Position numbers and translations under genes: made by a program. A stretch of DNA of 64,000 nt from Leptospira dzoumogneensis (GTDB lineage Bacteria > Spirochaetota > Leptospiria > Leptospirales > Leptospiraceae). Where the stretch lies: positions 186,001 to 250,000 of the forward strand of contig NZ_RQHS01000019.1 of assembly GCF_004770895.1 (NCBI RefSeq), written 5' to 3'. Below the pieces are notes generated by a model. It was not told where the DNA came from. It made no database searches and saw nothing but the letters and a program-made list of their open reading frames with translations. Positions 20,611 to 29,848 of the stretch are shown here, piece after piece (position 1 is the first letter of the stretch; each line of letters begins with the position of its first letter).

Positions 20611-21288
20611 ATGACTCTTCCAAAACTCAGTTCAAACTCCAATATTATAAAATTTTTAGGCCTGAAAAAATTTTTCAGATCTCACGAAACCGGAGTCTCC
20701 AGGGAAAGAATAGAAGATTTCAAAAAATTTAATAAACTCATCAACTATGGAGGAGATGAGGTAGCGTTCGATATATTAGGTTCTTTGAATTTCGGCCAAG
20801 CAACATCGGATTCAGACACTGACATTGTGATGTATACCAGATGTGAAGAAGGTAGAATGGGAGAATGTGGACTCGAAAATTGTTATAAAATCGCCCTGTT
20901 CAAACATATGTTCCTAAACCTGGTTACCTTCGAACATAATTCCCAAGCTTATAAGCTGGAAATCGTAGATTGTATCAACCTGAACCAATTGGAAAAAGAT
21001 ATAAAAGATAAGAATGCTGATTCTGCCCTACTCATCCGTTTTTGTTTTTATAGATCCATTTGTAGAGGGGTAAATCGCAGACTTCTTCATAAATATGAAA
21101 ACATGATCTCAGATAATCTTCCTCTTTGGGAAAAAATTTCAGGGTCATTAGAAGAATGTTTTGAAGGGATCATTAAGTCTTCTCAACATACTTATTCTTT
21201 TCATAAATACGCGGGAAGATTGGCAGAGAAGGGAATTAAATTGCCCGGTTCCATGACGGAGAAAATAAAGGATTATTTAAAACAATGA
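20611..21288 (+). CDS. Nucleotidyltransferase-fold protein (MNT/pol beta type)
   Basis: A 225-residue protein with the polymerase-beta-like active-site pattern GSLNFGQATSDSDTDIV, that is Gly-Ser followed by two spaced aspartates, after a short N-terminal helix region. Such enzymes transfer a nucleotide to a protein, RNA or small molecule. The rest is helical with several cysteines (RCEEGRMGECGLENC) that could bind a metal. The ATG at 20611 is two bases after the phosphoesterase stop. Its end overlaps the next gene by four bases (ATGA). Confidence 0.7.
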   Translation: MTLPKLSSNSNIIKFLGLKKFFRSHETGVSRERIEDFKKFNKLINYGGDEVAFDILGSLNFGQATSDSDTDIVMYTRCEEGRMGECGLENCYKIALFKHMFLNLVTFEHNSQAYKLEIVDCINLNQLEKDIKDKNADSALLIRFCFYRSICRGVNRRLLHKYENMISDNLPLWEKISGSLEECFEGIIKSSQHTYSFHKYAGRLAEKGIKLPGSMTEKIKDYLKQ

Positions 21289-21680
21289 TCACCTTTCTGA
21301 CCTTAGCCGCATGTTTGGCCGCCGCTGCGATCTTCTTCCATGTTCTATATACTGTAGATACAAAACGTCTAGATAAAAAAGATCCCAAACGACCTAAAGA
21401 CAACGACTATGGAAATCCAAGAAAAGTGTACGGTGGAAATTGGGATCCGAATATTCCCCGCCCCAGACTTTGTCCTGTATGCGGTCGGTTCTTGGATAAG
21501 AATGAATACTTATACGCAGTTCTTTTTGAACCCGCAGTTCCCGGAGCAAAACGACAAGCGCGGATTTATGGTTGCCGTTACTGTTACCTAGGATTGGATG
21601 ATTCAAGTTCGGCTCCAGGGGAAATGGTGCAAAATTCTCCTCAACCGAAACCAGTCCAGGATGAAGAACTCGGTCTCTGA
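21285..21680 (+). CDS. Small membrane-anchored protein with zinc-ribbon cysteines
   Basis: A 131-residue protein of unknown function. Residues 2-24 form a membrane anchor; the following region is polar, with CPVCG and, about 33 residues later, CRYC, forming a likely zinc ribbon. The C-terminal tail is acidic and rich in Pro and Gln. It overlaps the gene before by four bases and recG after by 20 bases, so it is made as part of that operon. Confidence 0.65.
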   Translation: MITFLTLAACLAAAAIFFHVLYTVDTKRLDKKDPKRPKDNDYGNPRKVYGGNWDPNIPRPRLCPVCGRFLDKNEYLYAVLFEPAVPGAKRQARIYGCRYCYLGLDDSSSAPGEMVQNSPQPKPVQDEELGL

Positions 21681-23781
21681 TAAAAAAAATTCCAGCGTTT
21701 CCTTAGCCAGCTCCATCGGAGTCGTAAAAGGTGTGGGTCCTAAAAAACAGGAAGTTTTAGAATCCGTAGGGATCAAAACTATCCAAGATCTTTTAGGATG
21801 GTTTCCACGCAGATATTTAGATCGGAACTTAACTGAAAACATTCTACTCAAGCAGGGAGAATCGGTTACCTTAATTTTAGAAGTAATCGATTCTTATCTG
21901 GCTCACGGAAAAAAATCCAGACTTGTAGTTTCCGCAAAAACTAAAAACAACGAGCCGATCAGTTTAGTTTTCTTCAGAGGTATCCAATTTTTCCGCAGGG
22001 TCTTCCAGCCCGGAATTCTAGTAGCTGTAACCGGTAAGCTGGAATATTTCAGAGGTTTCCAACTCATGCATCCGGACTACGAAGTTCTATCTTACGGCGG
22101 AAATTCCGAAATTTCCGAAGATGATCTTCCGGAGAGTATTCATACGGGTCGGATCATTCCACTTTATCCTACAACGGAAGCAATGAGAGATGAACATCTC
22201 AATTCAAGAGAACTTCGTAAACTAATCCACTTTGCATTAAAACTTTTAGAAGGTAGAATTCAGGAAATCCTGCCTGCCCAAGTGGTTAAAAAAAGAAATC
22301 TAATGGACCGTGCCCAAGCCTATAACGAGATCCATTTTCCCACAGAAGACGAACAATTAGGCAGAGCAAGAACCAGATTCAAATACGAAGAATTATATTA
22401 TTTCAATCTTTTGATAGAATACAAACGTTCTCAAAGAGCAAAAGTTCCCAGGATTTTATGGCCTCTTCCAGAATCAAAAACCGCAAAGGATCTGATCAAA
22501 AATTTACCTTTCGAATTAACTCCAGACCAAAAGGAAAGCCTGGCAAAAATTTCAGAATGGACCAAGTCGGATACTCCGGCCGCAATCCTATTACAAGGAG
22601 ATGTCGGTTCCGGAAAAACCTTGGTCGCACTTCTCACCGCACTCAAATACACGGACAATCAAGTTCAAGTCTGCATGGTGGCTCCTACCGAAATTTTAGC
22701 CAGACAACATTATCAAACCGTAATGAACTTTTTGGGGAATATGCCATTTCTGCGAATAGAACTTTTAGTGGGAAAAGAACCTAAAAAAACCAGAGCGGAA
22801 AAAATATTCAGGATCAAAACAGGAGAATCCTTATTTATCATAGGGACTCACAGTGTTTTCCAAGAAGATGTGATCTTCAAAGATCTCGGACTTGCGATCA
22901 TAGACGAACAGCATAAGTTCGGAGTGGAACAAAGAGAAACCTTAAGATCCAAGGGAAAAAATCCGGACATTCTAGCAATGACCGCTACTCCAATTCCAAG
23001 AACACTTTGTCTTACACTGTACGGTGATTTGGAATTAGTGACCTTAAAAAATCGTCCTGCCGGCAGGATACCGATCAAAACATTATGGTTTACCGAAGGC
23101 AAAAGATCAGGAGTTTATAAATCCATCCAAAAGTACGTCTCCCAAGGAAGACAATGTTATATTGTATACCCATTGGTCGAAGAATCGGAAAAATCGGATC
23201 TTAAGTCCTGTATAGAAGCATATGAAACATTAAGGAAAGATGTTTTTCCTGAATTTAAAGTAGGGCTTCTCCATGGAAAAATGGAAACCTCCGAAAAAGA
23301 CAGGATCATGAAATTGTTCCAGCAAAATGAGATCCAGATCTTAGTCAGTACCACGGTGATAGAAGTAGGTGTAGACGTTCCGAATGCTTCCGTGATGGTG
23401 ATTGAACATTCCGATAGATTCGGGATCTCTCAACTTCACCAGTTAAGGGGACGAGTAGGCCGGGGAAAACACGAAAGCTTTTGTATCTTAATTTCAGATT
23501 CCAAAATTACGGAAGAAGCAAGGTACCGCATCCAAGCCCTGGTGGATTCCGATGATGGATTCTTCTTATCCGAAGCTGACCTGAAATTGAGAGGCCCTGG
23601 AGAACTTTTAGGCGTAAGACAAAGTGGATTGCCGGACTTTAAGATCGCCGACTTAAGAGAAGATAGTCAATGGATTGAGATCTCTAGAGAAGATGTAAAT
23701 CAGTTCGGGAATTTGGGGGATCTGGAAAAATCAGAGATCGTTTCTAGATTTTCGGAAGGCGCTTTATTATTTTCTAATTGA
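21661..23781 (+). CDS. recG: ATP-dependent DNA helicase RecG
   Basis: Remodels stalled replication forks and Holliday junctions. The 706-residue protein has the N-terminal wedge/OB region (VVKGVGPKKQEVLESVGI), the P-loop GDVGSGKT, the DEQH box in IIDEQHKFGVEQRE, TATPIPRTL, and the late helicase motifs HGKMETSEKDRIM, STTVIEVGVDVPNA and QLRGRVGRG. The ATG at 21661 is chosen because the family starts near here; an open frame from 21598 lies wholly within the zinc-ribbon gene. It ends the rightward operon and is followed by a strong hairpin. Confidence 0.96.
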   Translation: MKNSVSDKKNSSVSLASSIGVVKGVGPKKQEVLESVGIKTIQDLLGWFPRRYLDRNLTENILLKQGESVTLILEVIDSYLAHGKKSRLVVSAKTKNNEPISLVFFRGIQFFRRVFQPGILVAVTGKLEYFRGFQLMHPDYEVLSYGGNSEISEDDLPESIHTGRIIPLYPTTEAMRDEHLNSRELRKLIHFALKLLEGRIQEILPAQVVKKRNLMDRAQAYNEIHFPTEDEQLGRARTRFKYEELYYFNLLIEYKRSQRAKVPRILWPLPESKTAKDLIKNLPFELTPDQKESLAKISEWTKSDTPAAILLQGDVGSGKTLVALLTALKYTDNQVQVCMVAPTEILARQHYQTVMNFLGNMPFLRIELLVGKEPKKTRAEKIFRIKTGESLFIIGTHSVFQEDVIFKDLGLAIIDEQHKFGVEQRETLRSKGKNPDILAMTATPIPRTLCLTLYGDLELVTLKNRPAGRIPIKTLWFTEGKRSGVYKSIQKYVSQGRQCYIVYPLVEESEKSDLKSCIEAYETLRKDVFPEFKVGLLHGKMETSEKDRIMKLFQQNEIQILVSTTVIEVGVDVPNASVMVIEHSDRFGISQLHQLRGRVGRGKHESFCILISDSKITEEARYRIQALVDSDDGFFLSEADLKLRGPGELLGVRQSGLPDFKIADLREDSQWIEISREDVNQFGNLGDLEKSEIVSRFSEGALLFSN

Positions 23782-23791
23782 GAAGGAAAGG

Positions 23792-23827
23792 TTTTCGGCC
23801 GACCTACAATATTCGGTCGGCCGAAAA
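23792..23827. terminator. Bidirectional terminator between recG and a lipoprotein gene
   Basis: A perfect 13-bp stem (TTTTCGGCCGACC / GGTCGGCCGAAAA) with a 10-nt loop sits between convergent genes, 10 bases after the recG stop and 20 bases beyond the lipoprotein stop. U-rich ends occur on both strands. Confidence 0.85.
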
Positions 23828-23847
23828 TTATCAATCCGCGAAACGGA

Positions 23848-24186
23848 TCAATAGATAAAAGGAATGATCGTTGCTCTAGGGTTTAGGTCGCAGGTAAAAC
23901 CACCTAAATCCACAGTGATCAAGTTAATGATCAACGCTTCGTTCGCACAATCGTCAACATCCGCTTTGTTATAGTATTTATCTTCTTCTACTTTTGCTAA
24001 TTGAGGAGCAAGAATAGAAAGAACTTCGAAGCCGCCTACTGCGGATCCAATAACTGCACTTGTCAGAATGATACTTTTTGCTTCCTTTCCATCTACGGTG
24101 TCCGGATAAGACAGACCAATTGCATCAAATAAAACACAATTAAACGTTAGGAACAGGGGCAGAAGAAGAGTGATGATTTTTTTCAT
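23848..24186 (-). CDS. Small Leptospira-type lipoprotein
   Basis: A 112-residue exported lipoprotein: the signal peptide ends in the lipobox LTFNC with Cys17 as the likely lipidated residue. The mature part has TVDGKEAKSIILTSAVIG, a glycine-rich hydrophobic stretch and a C-terminus with two more cysteines. It looks like a small lipoprotein family repeated in Leptospira genomes (I believe the TIGR04452 family, from memory). The ATG at 24186 is chosen over a longer frame from 24285 because it begins at the signal peptide. Function unknown. Confidence 0.72.
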   Translation of the reverse strand: MKKIITLLLPLFLTFNCVLFDAIGLSYPDTVDGKEAKSIILTSAVIGSAVGGFEVLSILAPQLAKVEEDKYYNKADVDDCANEALIINLITVDLGGFTCDLNPRATIIPFIY

Positions 24187-24400
24187 CCAGGGTTCTCCCA
24201 ATTTGTTTTTTACAAAAAATTTCCAATTAGAGCTTAACTTCAACCGAATTTCCGAAGTAATGCAATACAAATTTCCGGATTTCAAGGCCTGAGTTTGTCA
24301 TAAAGTCCCGGAAATTTCTGTAGTAGCATTTGTGTCTTAAACAAATCAGGACTAATAGAAAATCCCTTTTCCCCAAGCTGCCGAAGAAGAATATGGAATT

Positions 24401-25165
24401 ATGCCGTTCCTATTCCGATGTTTAGTACTTGTTCTGATTTTTGGAACCTTCTCCTTATTTTCACAAATAACAGACGAAACCTACCAAGGTGTCTCGGAAA
24501 CTTCTTACCTGATCGGAGATTTCCCTAAGGAGAAAGCCCTCGTATCTTTTACAAATCCAGGAGATCCGAGACAATTCTTCCTAAGAAAAGAAACCAAGGC
24601 TGCATTTATAAAATTAAAAGAAGAATATAAAAAGGACCATCCTCAAGAAAGACAAGAGCCGTTCTTGATCTCTGCTCATAGATCTTTTGCAGACCAAAAA
24701 TCAATCTGGGAAGATAAGTATTCCGGAAAGAAGAAGATGAGAGAGCCTGTAAAAGATAAAACCCCGGCGCAGATCATTTCATTAATATTGGAATTTTCCA
24801 GCGCACCAGGCACTTCTCGTCACCATTGGGGAACAGACATTGATATAAATGCTTTGGAAAACTCCTATTTTGAAAAAGGCGGAAGAGGCGAAATATTCTA
24901 TAATTGGATGAAGAAGAATGCTCACAGATTCGGATTCTGCCAGCCTTATTCTCCAAAATCAGAAAGAGCCGGAAAAGGTTATAACGAAGAGAAATGGCAT
25001 TGGTCTTATGCTCCTCTCTCTAATAAATTCCAAAGAGCTTGGGCGGATGCTTATAAAAAGGGGAAATTGAATTTTAAAGGAAAATTCCAGGGATCCGACT
25101 TTTTAGGAGATCTTCCCCTGGAATATGTTACTTCTATCAACCCTGAATGTGCCAAGATAGATTGA
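24401..25165 (+). CDS. M15-family D-alanyl-D-alanine carboxypeptidase (VanY-like)
   Basis: A 254-residue exported zinc peptidase likely to trim peptidoglycan stems in the periplasm. A signal peptide covers residues 1-21 (ending LFSQ). The VanY pattern is clear: SAHRSFADQKSIW, the metal motif SRHHWGTDIDIN with His and Asp, and the late EKWHWSY with the catalytic Glu and metal His. It is convergent with lpxA and separated from it by a palindromic hairpin. Confidence 0.88.
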   Translation: MPFLFRCLVLVLIFGTFSLFSQITDETYQGVSETSYLIGDFPKEKALVSFTNPGDPRQFFLRKETKAAFIKLKEEYKKDHPQERQEPFLISAHRSFADQKSIWEDKYSGKKKMREPVKDKTPAQIISLILEFSSAPGTSRHHWGTDIDINALENSYFEKGGRGEIFYNWMKKNAHRFGFCQPYSPKSERAGKGYNEEKWHWSYAPLSNKFQRAWADAYKKGKLNFKGKFQGSDFLGDLPLEYVTSINPECAKID

Positions 25166-25175
25166 TCATAAAGTG

Positions 25176-25196
25176 CGCGTTGGAATTCCAACACGC
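25176..25196. terminator. Possible terminator between M15 peptidase and lpxA
   Basis: A palindrome GTTGGAATTCCAAC at 25179-25192, extended by CG pairs around a single-base bulge, lies between the two convergent stop codons. The U tract is weak on both sides. Confidence 0.45.
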
Positions 25197-25205
25197 TTCT
25201 TTCGA

Positions 25206-25985
25206 TTATCTGTGATTCATTACTCCGCGATCACTATTTCTGAAGAACTTAATGATCTGCAGAACTTCAGGAGGATGACCCGATTCCTTCTCCAATTGAT
25301 CCAAAGCAGTTCTATAATTCATACCGGAATGATAGATCGTCTTGTATGCATTCTTGATCGCAGTTCTGGTCTCAGGAGAAAATCCTCCCCTTTTCAAGCC
25401 TACGGTATTTAAACCGATGATCGTGCAAGGGTTTCCGTCAGCGGTGGCAAAAGGAGGAACATCCTGCACCACTTTAGAACAACCTGCTATCATTGCATAA
25501 TCGCCTACAAAACAAAATTGGTGAACTGCCACTAAACCGGAAATGAATGCCTTATTACCGACCGTTACATGTCCTGCCAAAACAAGACCGTGGGTTAGAA
25601 TATTATCATCTCCTAAAATACAATCGTGACCTACGTGAGCATTTCCCATCACGTAGTTCCTATTTCCGATAATTGTGGGAGAATCTACCTTGGTTCCCTT
25701 ATGGATATTGGAATATTCCTTAAAAGTATTATTATCTCCGATGATCGTTTTGCTCGGAGTGCTAGGATCGAAACCTAGATCCTGAGGACCTACTCCGATC
25801 ACAGCTCCATGATGGACCTTGTTGAATTTACCTAATTTAGTGCCTGCGAAAATTCGGGCTCCGGTTTCAATCACGGTTCCTTCGCCGATTACCACATCTT
25901 TTTCTATAATTGTATACGCACCGACTTCGACGGACTCGTGTAGCTCCGCTTTCGAATCGACGATGGCTGTTGGGTGAATTTTCAT
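25206..25985 (-). CDS. lpxA: Acyl-ACP--UDP-N-acetylglucosamine O-acyltransferase
   Basis: First acylation of lipid A synthesis in the cytoplasm. The 259-residue protein is a left-handed beta helix of hexapeptide repeats (residues 1-185) with a helical C-terminus. The catalytic histidine region is YVMGNAHVGHDCILGD, and FVGDYAMIAG and KRGGFS are typical. Leptospira LpxA is known to act on the diamino sugar UDP-GlcNAc3N; the sequence alone does not show this. No other lpx or gnn gene is adjacent, so it appears to be a single-gene unit. Confidence 0.94.
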   Translation of the reverse strand: MKIHPTAIVDSKAELHESVEVGAYTIIEKDVVIGEGTVIETGARIFAGTKLGKFNKVHHGAVIGVGPQDLGFDPSTPSKTIIGDNNTFKEYSNIHKGTKVDSPTIIGNRNYVMGNAHVGHDCILGDDNILTHGLVLAGHVTVGNKAFISGLVAVHQFCFVGDYAMIAGCSKVVQDVPPFATADGNPCTIIGLNTVGLKRGGFSPETRTAIKNAYKTIYHSGMNYRTALDQLEKESGHPPEVLQIIKFFRNSDRGVMNHR

Positions 25986-26138
25986 TAAGTTTCGCCTCTT
26001 AAATCTTCCATAATACGAAAATCGACGTGGATTTTTTATTCAAGCTATAAATAATTGGGGTCGGTAAAGCGTTCCGGGCTTCGTCGAATTCTGGAAGCCG
26101 CAACCATTTACCAAACGCGGTTCGGGAAGGAGAATTCT

Positions 26139-26486
26139 ATGCTAGTGGATTGGTCTCGTCTAGATTCCCTAAAACAAGGCGATGATGAAGATGATATTAT
26201 TTGGCTGGAAGAAATGGTACGTTCTTTACGTAAGAACATGAATAGCCGTTTAGAGAATATCAAAAGTTTCACTGACGAAAAGAGAAGCGTAGAACTCCAA
26301 GCAGAATTACACCAGACAAAAGGTGTCGCGGCAAATTTCGGGCTCGCAGGCGTTCAGAAGAATGTTACGGAAGCGGAGCAGAAATTGAAGGAAGGAAACT
26401 TAGAAGCTTGTTTAGCTCTTTGTCAGGAACTTCCGAGCCTTTGGGAGCAAACCAAAAAAGAATTAGCTCCCAAATTTCCGGAATAA
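26139..26486 (+). CDS. Hpt domain phosphotransfer protein
   Basis: A 115-residue histidine-containing phosphotransfer domain, a carrier of phosphate between hybrid kinases and response regulators. The phosphorylated histidine is in ELHQTKGVAANFG, the usual H-x-x-K-G pattern, within a four-helix bundle. The ATG at 26139 has AAGGAG six bases upstream, which settles the start against a longer frame from 26055. No kinase or receiver is nearby. A hairpin terminator overlaps its stop codon. Confidence 0.85.
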   Translation: MLVDWSRLDSLKQGDDEDDIIWLEEMVRSLRKNMNSRLENIKSFTDEKRSVELQAELHQTKGVAANFGLAGVQKNVTEAEQKLKEGNLEACLALCQELPSLWEQTKKELAPKFPE

Positions 26487-26512
26487 GTCCGAACTCTCGG
26501 ACTTATTTTTTT
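26482..26512 (+). terminator. Rho-independent terminator after the Hpt gene
   Basis: An 11-bp stem (AATAAGTCCGA / TCGGACTTATT) with a 4-nt loop is followed by a U run on the plus strand. It overlaps the Hpt stop codon and also the end of the convergent DAHP synthase gene. Confidence 0.88.
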
Positions 26513-27645
26513 CCCTTACGTTCCAAAAAATAAGAATCTACCTTATCCGTTATAGGTTTGATCTTTTCCTCATAGGTTAAAATAGCTTCTACTGTTTTTT
26601 CGTACAAAGACATGAGAAGCGCCTGAGCCGCATCACACATTTGCTCTTTACGGAACTCTTCTTCATGTAAGGTTTCAGTAATGGATCCATCCGGATTAAA
26701 CGGAAGAGACGCAAGCAAATTAGAAACCACGATCTTATCGTCACCGGCAACATGGCTTGGGTCGAAGATCACAGGAAGAATTGTTTGGTTCTTGGCATGA
26801 GTGATCACGTTCAGATCCGGAGTATTACGGCAATATCCTTCCTTGATGAAAAGAGTTTTAACACCTCTTTCACAAAGAACAATATTCAAATTTCCTTGAT
26901 TAGCAATATATTCTGCAGCGGAGAACCACTCGATAGCTTCGTTACCGAAACCTCTTTTTAAGATCACAGGTTTACCGGTGCGCCCTACAGCTTCTAAAAG
27001 TTCGAAGTCTTGAGCGTTTCTTGTCCCGATCTGGATCATGTCGGCATGTTTGGAAACTTCTTCCGCCATGGTATGATCCATAACTTCGGTCACATATGGA
27101 AGTCCGGTTTCTTCTTTTACTCTATCGAGTAATTTGATACCGTCCCAACCCATTCCTCTCCAATCAGTCGGACGAGTCCTAGGCTTAAATGCCCCGCCTC
27201 TGAAGATGATACGATCTAAGATCCCGAATTTTTTACCTATCTCTACCGCTTGTTTCGCGATAGTAACAGTTTGCTCATAAGTTTGAGGAGAATCCGGACC
27301 AACTAGGAAGATATGTTTTCCAGTCCCGAACTTACGGACGAGTCCGTCTTTTCCATGAACTTCTACAATTCGGTTTTCACGATGGACTACTTCTCCGTTT
27401 TTACCGGCAGCAGTGCGGGCGATATTTTTATAAGGCAATGATACGTTCCAAATTCTAGTCACACCAGGAAGTTCTTTTACATAACCTTCCTTGTCGGAGA
27501 TCTTACGGGTATCCCCGATAAAATGAATGGTATCGGATACGACCGCTCCGCGAATGATCTCGGTGGCGTTCCCACATTCGGAAGCCAAAGCCTTTATTTT
27601 TGCTTCGGTTTCAGGATATCCCTTCTCCAGTTCGACTATGTCCAC
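26503..27645 (-). CDS. 3-deoxy-7-phosphoheptulonate (DAHP) synthase, type I beta
   Basis: Condenses phosphoenolpyruvate with erythrose-4-phosphate, the first step to aromatic amino acids. The 380-residue protein has an N-terminal extension (1-100) and a TIM barrel with the metal and substrate motifs RGGAFKPRTRP, QIGTRNAQ, ILKRGFGN, CERG and IFDPSHVAG. The barrel motifs place it with the AroF/KdsA-like group found in Bacillus and Thermotoga. The end overlaps the Hpt terminator. It appears monocistronic. Confidence 0.92.
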   Translation of the reverse strand: MDIVELEKGYPETEAKIKALASECGNATEIIRGAVVSDTIHFIGDTRKISDKEGYVKELPGVTRIWNVSLPYKNIARTAAGKNGEVVHRENRIVEVHGKDGLVRKFGTGKHIFLVGPDSPQTYEQTVTIAKQAVEIGKKFGILDRIIFRGGAFKPRTRPTDWRGMGWDGIKLLDRVKEETGLPYVTEVMDHTMAEEVSKHADMIQIGTRNAQDFELLEAVGRTGKPVILKRGFGNEAIEWFSAAEYIANQGNLNIVLCERGVKTLFIKEGYCRNTPDLNVITHAKNQTILPVIFDPSHVAGDDKIVVSNLLASLPFNPDGSITETLHEEEFRKEQMCDAAQALLMSLYEKTVEAILTYEEKIKPITDKVDSYFLERKGKK

Positions 27646-27748
27646 GTATCTTCCGTCCTATCTTTGTTCGATTTTACAATCGGGATTGATTCTCTCTCCA
27701 GCCTTTACTTCACACACGGAACGTCAAGAAATCCGCAGAGAAAAGAGT

Positions 27749-28549
27749 TTAATGGGAATGTTCCGACCCGGGAAAACTTCCGTTTCTCACTTCCTGAATA
27801 TAGTTTTTGACTGCGCCGGAGACATCGTCGTATCCATTCAGGAAAGTTTTTAAGAACTTAGGCTTAAAGCCCTTATTCAATCCGAGAAAATCGTAAATTA
27901 CCAGCACCTGTCCGTCGGTCGCTGCTCCCGCTCCTATCCCGATCGTAGGAATTGGGACAGATTCGGAAATTTCTTTAGCAAGAGCGGAAGGGATCAGCTC
28001 GAAAACAATGGAGAAGGCTCCGGCGTCGGAGATCCCCTTTGCTTCGCTTATCAATCTAGCCTTATCCTCTTCCGCTTTTCCCTGGATTTTATGTCCTCCG
28101 AAAACGTTCACGGATTGAGGAGTAAGACCTATATGTCCCATAACAGGGATGCCTATCCTTTCTAATTTATAGATTAGCTCCAGTATCTCAGGACCACCGC
28201 CTTCGAATTTTACCGCGTCGCATCCGCTTTCTTTCATTACTTTTCCGGCAGAACGGATCCCTTCTTCCAAAGAAACCTGATAGCTTAGAAATGGAAGATC
28301 CACAACTACGAATGTGTTCGGGGCACCTCTCCTAACTGCCTTTGCATGATAGATCATTTCATCCAAGGTCACAGGTAAAGTTGTCGGTTGACCTTGATAG
28401 ACTACACCCAAAGTGTCCCCAACAAGAATACAATCTACGCCAGAATCTTCCAAGATCCTTGCGAACATAAAATCATAACAGGTCAATACCGTGATCTTTT
28501 TCTGTACGGGTTTTGGTCCTCTTGGAAATACTTTGCTAACATCTCTCAT
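27749..28549 (-). CDS. panB: 3-methyl-2-oxobutanoate hydroxymethyltransferase
   Basis: Adds a hydroxymethyl group from methylene-tetrahydrofolate to ketoisovalerate in pantothenate synthesis. The 266-residue TIM barrel shows LTCYDFMFARILEDSG, ILVGDTLGVVYQG, the VMGHIGLTPQS motif, FELIP and TIGIGAG. The ATG at 28549 lies one base after the folK stop and has GGAGG eight bases upstream, so it is preferred over an in-frame start at 28573 within folK. It depends on folate, which fits its place next to folK. Confidence 0.95.
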   Translation of the reverse strand: MRDVSKVFPRGPKPVQKKITVLTCYDFMFARILEDSGVDCILVGDTLGVVYQGQPTTLPVTLDEMIYHAKAVRRGAPNTFVVVDLPFLSYQVSLEEGIRSAGKVMKESGCDAVKFEGGGPEILELIYKLERIGIPVMGHIGLTPQSVNVFGGHKIQGKAEEDKARLISEAKGISDAGAFSIVFELIPSALAKEISESVPIPTIGIGAGAATDGQVLVIYDFLGLNKGFKPKFLKTFLNGYDDVSGAVKNYIQEVRNGSFPGSEHSH

Positions 28550-28550
28550 G

Positions 28551-29003
28551 TCATCCCTCCGAAGGATTCCCAAAGGCTTGGATCAGGGAACCTTCTCCGA
28601 GTTCATTTAAAAGTTCTAATATAAAAGGACGTGTGAACAGGCTATGATGGGGAAGATGCAGACCCTTCTCATGGATCTTCATATCATCGATAGAAAGAAT
28701 ATCTATATCGATAACGCGAGGACCTTTGTCTCTTGTGCGAACTCTTCCCATTTCATTTTCAATTCCGAGTAAAAAATCCAAAAGTTCTCTAGGGGAAAGA
28801 TGAGTGGATATCTGTAAAAGTTGATTTAAGAAGTCGGGTTGGTCCGTAACTTCTAAAGCTTCCGTATTTAAAGCAGTTCCTTTTTTTAGGATCTTTATTT
28901 CAGGATGAGCACCTATCTTTTGGATCGCCTCCGCAAGATACAGTTCACGATCTCCTAAATTGGTTCCCAAACATAGAAATGCGATATGATTATTTTTATC
29001 CAT
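28551..29003 (-). CDS. folK: Hydroxymethyl-dihydropterin pyrophosphokinase
   Basis: Transfers pyrophosphate from ATP to hydroxymethyl-dihydropterin in folate synthesis. The 150-residue protein has the family order FLCLGTNLGDRE, LNTEALEV, DFLNQLLQI, RVRTRDKGPRVIDIDIL and LPHHSLFTRPFIL. The ATG at 29003 overlaps the last base of the stop codon of the DnaC-like gene, and panB follows after one base, so the three are translated as a tight unit. Confidence 0.94.
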   Translation of the reverse strand: MDKNNHIAFLCLGTNLGDRELYLAEAIQKIGAHPEIKILKKGTALNTEALEVTDQPDFLNQLLQISTHLSPRELLDFLLGIENEMGRVRTRDKGPRVIDIDILSIDDMKIHEKGLHLPHHSLFTRPFILELLNELGEGSLIQAFGNPSEG

Positions 29004-29848
29004 CAATGAGTTCCGAAAACATTATGACTTTCCCTATAATCGGGGCAATCAAGATGAATTATTTCCGCCATTTCCAATAATCTAGAATAAATACGACCTT
29101 CCGCCTTATCTTTCCAATCCTTAGCTTGAATATTCGAAGTAAGTATCGTAACTTTCTCTTCTTCATATCTTGCATCGATCAGATCATACAACTGAGAGTT
29201 GGCCCAATCTGATTCTTTGTTTGCCCCGAAATCATCCAGAACCAAAACTTCTACATCGGTAAATTGTTTTTTAATAGTCTGCTCCATTCCATGGAGTTCA
29301 CTTTCTTTTTGATAACTGTCTCGAATGGTAGAAAGAAAGTCACGATTGATCTTTGCATATCTGCATTCGGTTCCATATCTCAAAATCAATTCGTTCAAGA
29401 TACCGCATGCAAGAAGAGTTTTCCCGGAACCGGTCGCCCCCCATAAATATAACCCCTGTCGAATCGTTCCGGAGCTGTTCCATTTATCTACCAATGTTTC
29501 CGCCCAATCATATGCCGCGAGAAATGAAAGATGTGTGGTATCCATACTTTTTAAAGTACGATATTTATACTTAGAAGGGATCCCTGCTTTCTTTACCAAA
29601 TATTCCACCTTGGCTAACTCAATTCTCGCGTTATGACAGACGCAAGGTAACATTCTATTTTGGCTTTCGTCATAGACCATGTACGGAGCCTTGCCACCGC
29701 AAGGGCAAGACTCTCCCACGCAGGAACAAAGAAGCAGAATTCCTGAGCTAGAATTCTTTACGTTCTCTTCCAAAAAGAATCCAACCCCTGCACAAAATTT
29801 GCAATTCGGAGAACCCTCCCGGACTGGGCTTAATTTATATAAATTCAT
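29003..29848 (-). CDS. DnaC/IstB-like ATPase with cysteine-rich N-terminus
   Basis: A 281-residue AAA+ protein of the DnaC group, which loads replicative helicases in other bacteria. Walker A is WGATGSGKT (about 130-138) and Walker B VLVLDDFG; the sensor region ILTSN follows. The first 80 residues carry many cysteines (CKFC, CSCVGESCPCGG, CVCH), suggesting one or two zinc clusters not typical of E. coli DnaC. It is first in the operon with folK and panB. A role as helicase loader is likely but not shown. Confidence 0.82.
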   Translation of the reverse strand: MNLYKLSPVREGSPNCKFCAGVGFFLEENVKNSSSGILLLCSCVGESCPCGGKAPYMVYDESQNRMLPCVCHNARIELAKVEYLVKKAGIPSKYKYRTLKSMDTTHLSFLAAYDWAETLVDKWNSSGTIRQGLYLWGATGSGKTLLACGILNELILRYGTECRYAKINRDFLSTIRDSYQKESELHGMEQTIKKQFTDVEVLVLDDFGANKESDWANSQLYDLIDARYEEEKVTILTSNIQAKDWKDKAEGRIYSRLLEMAEIIHLDCPDYRESHNVFGTH

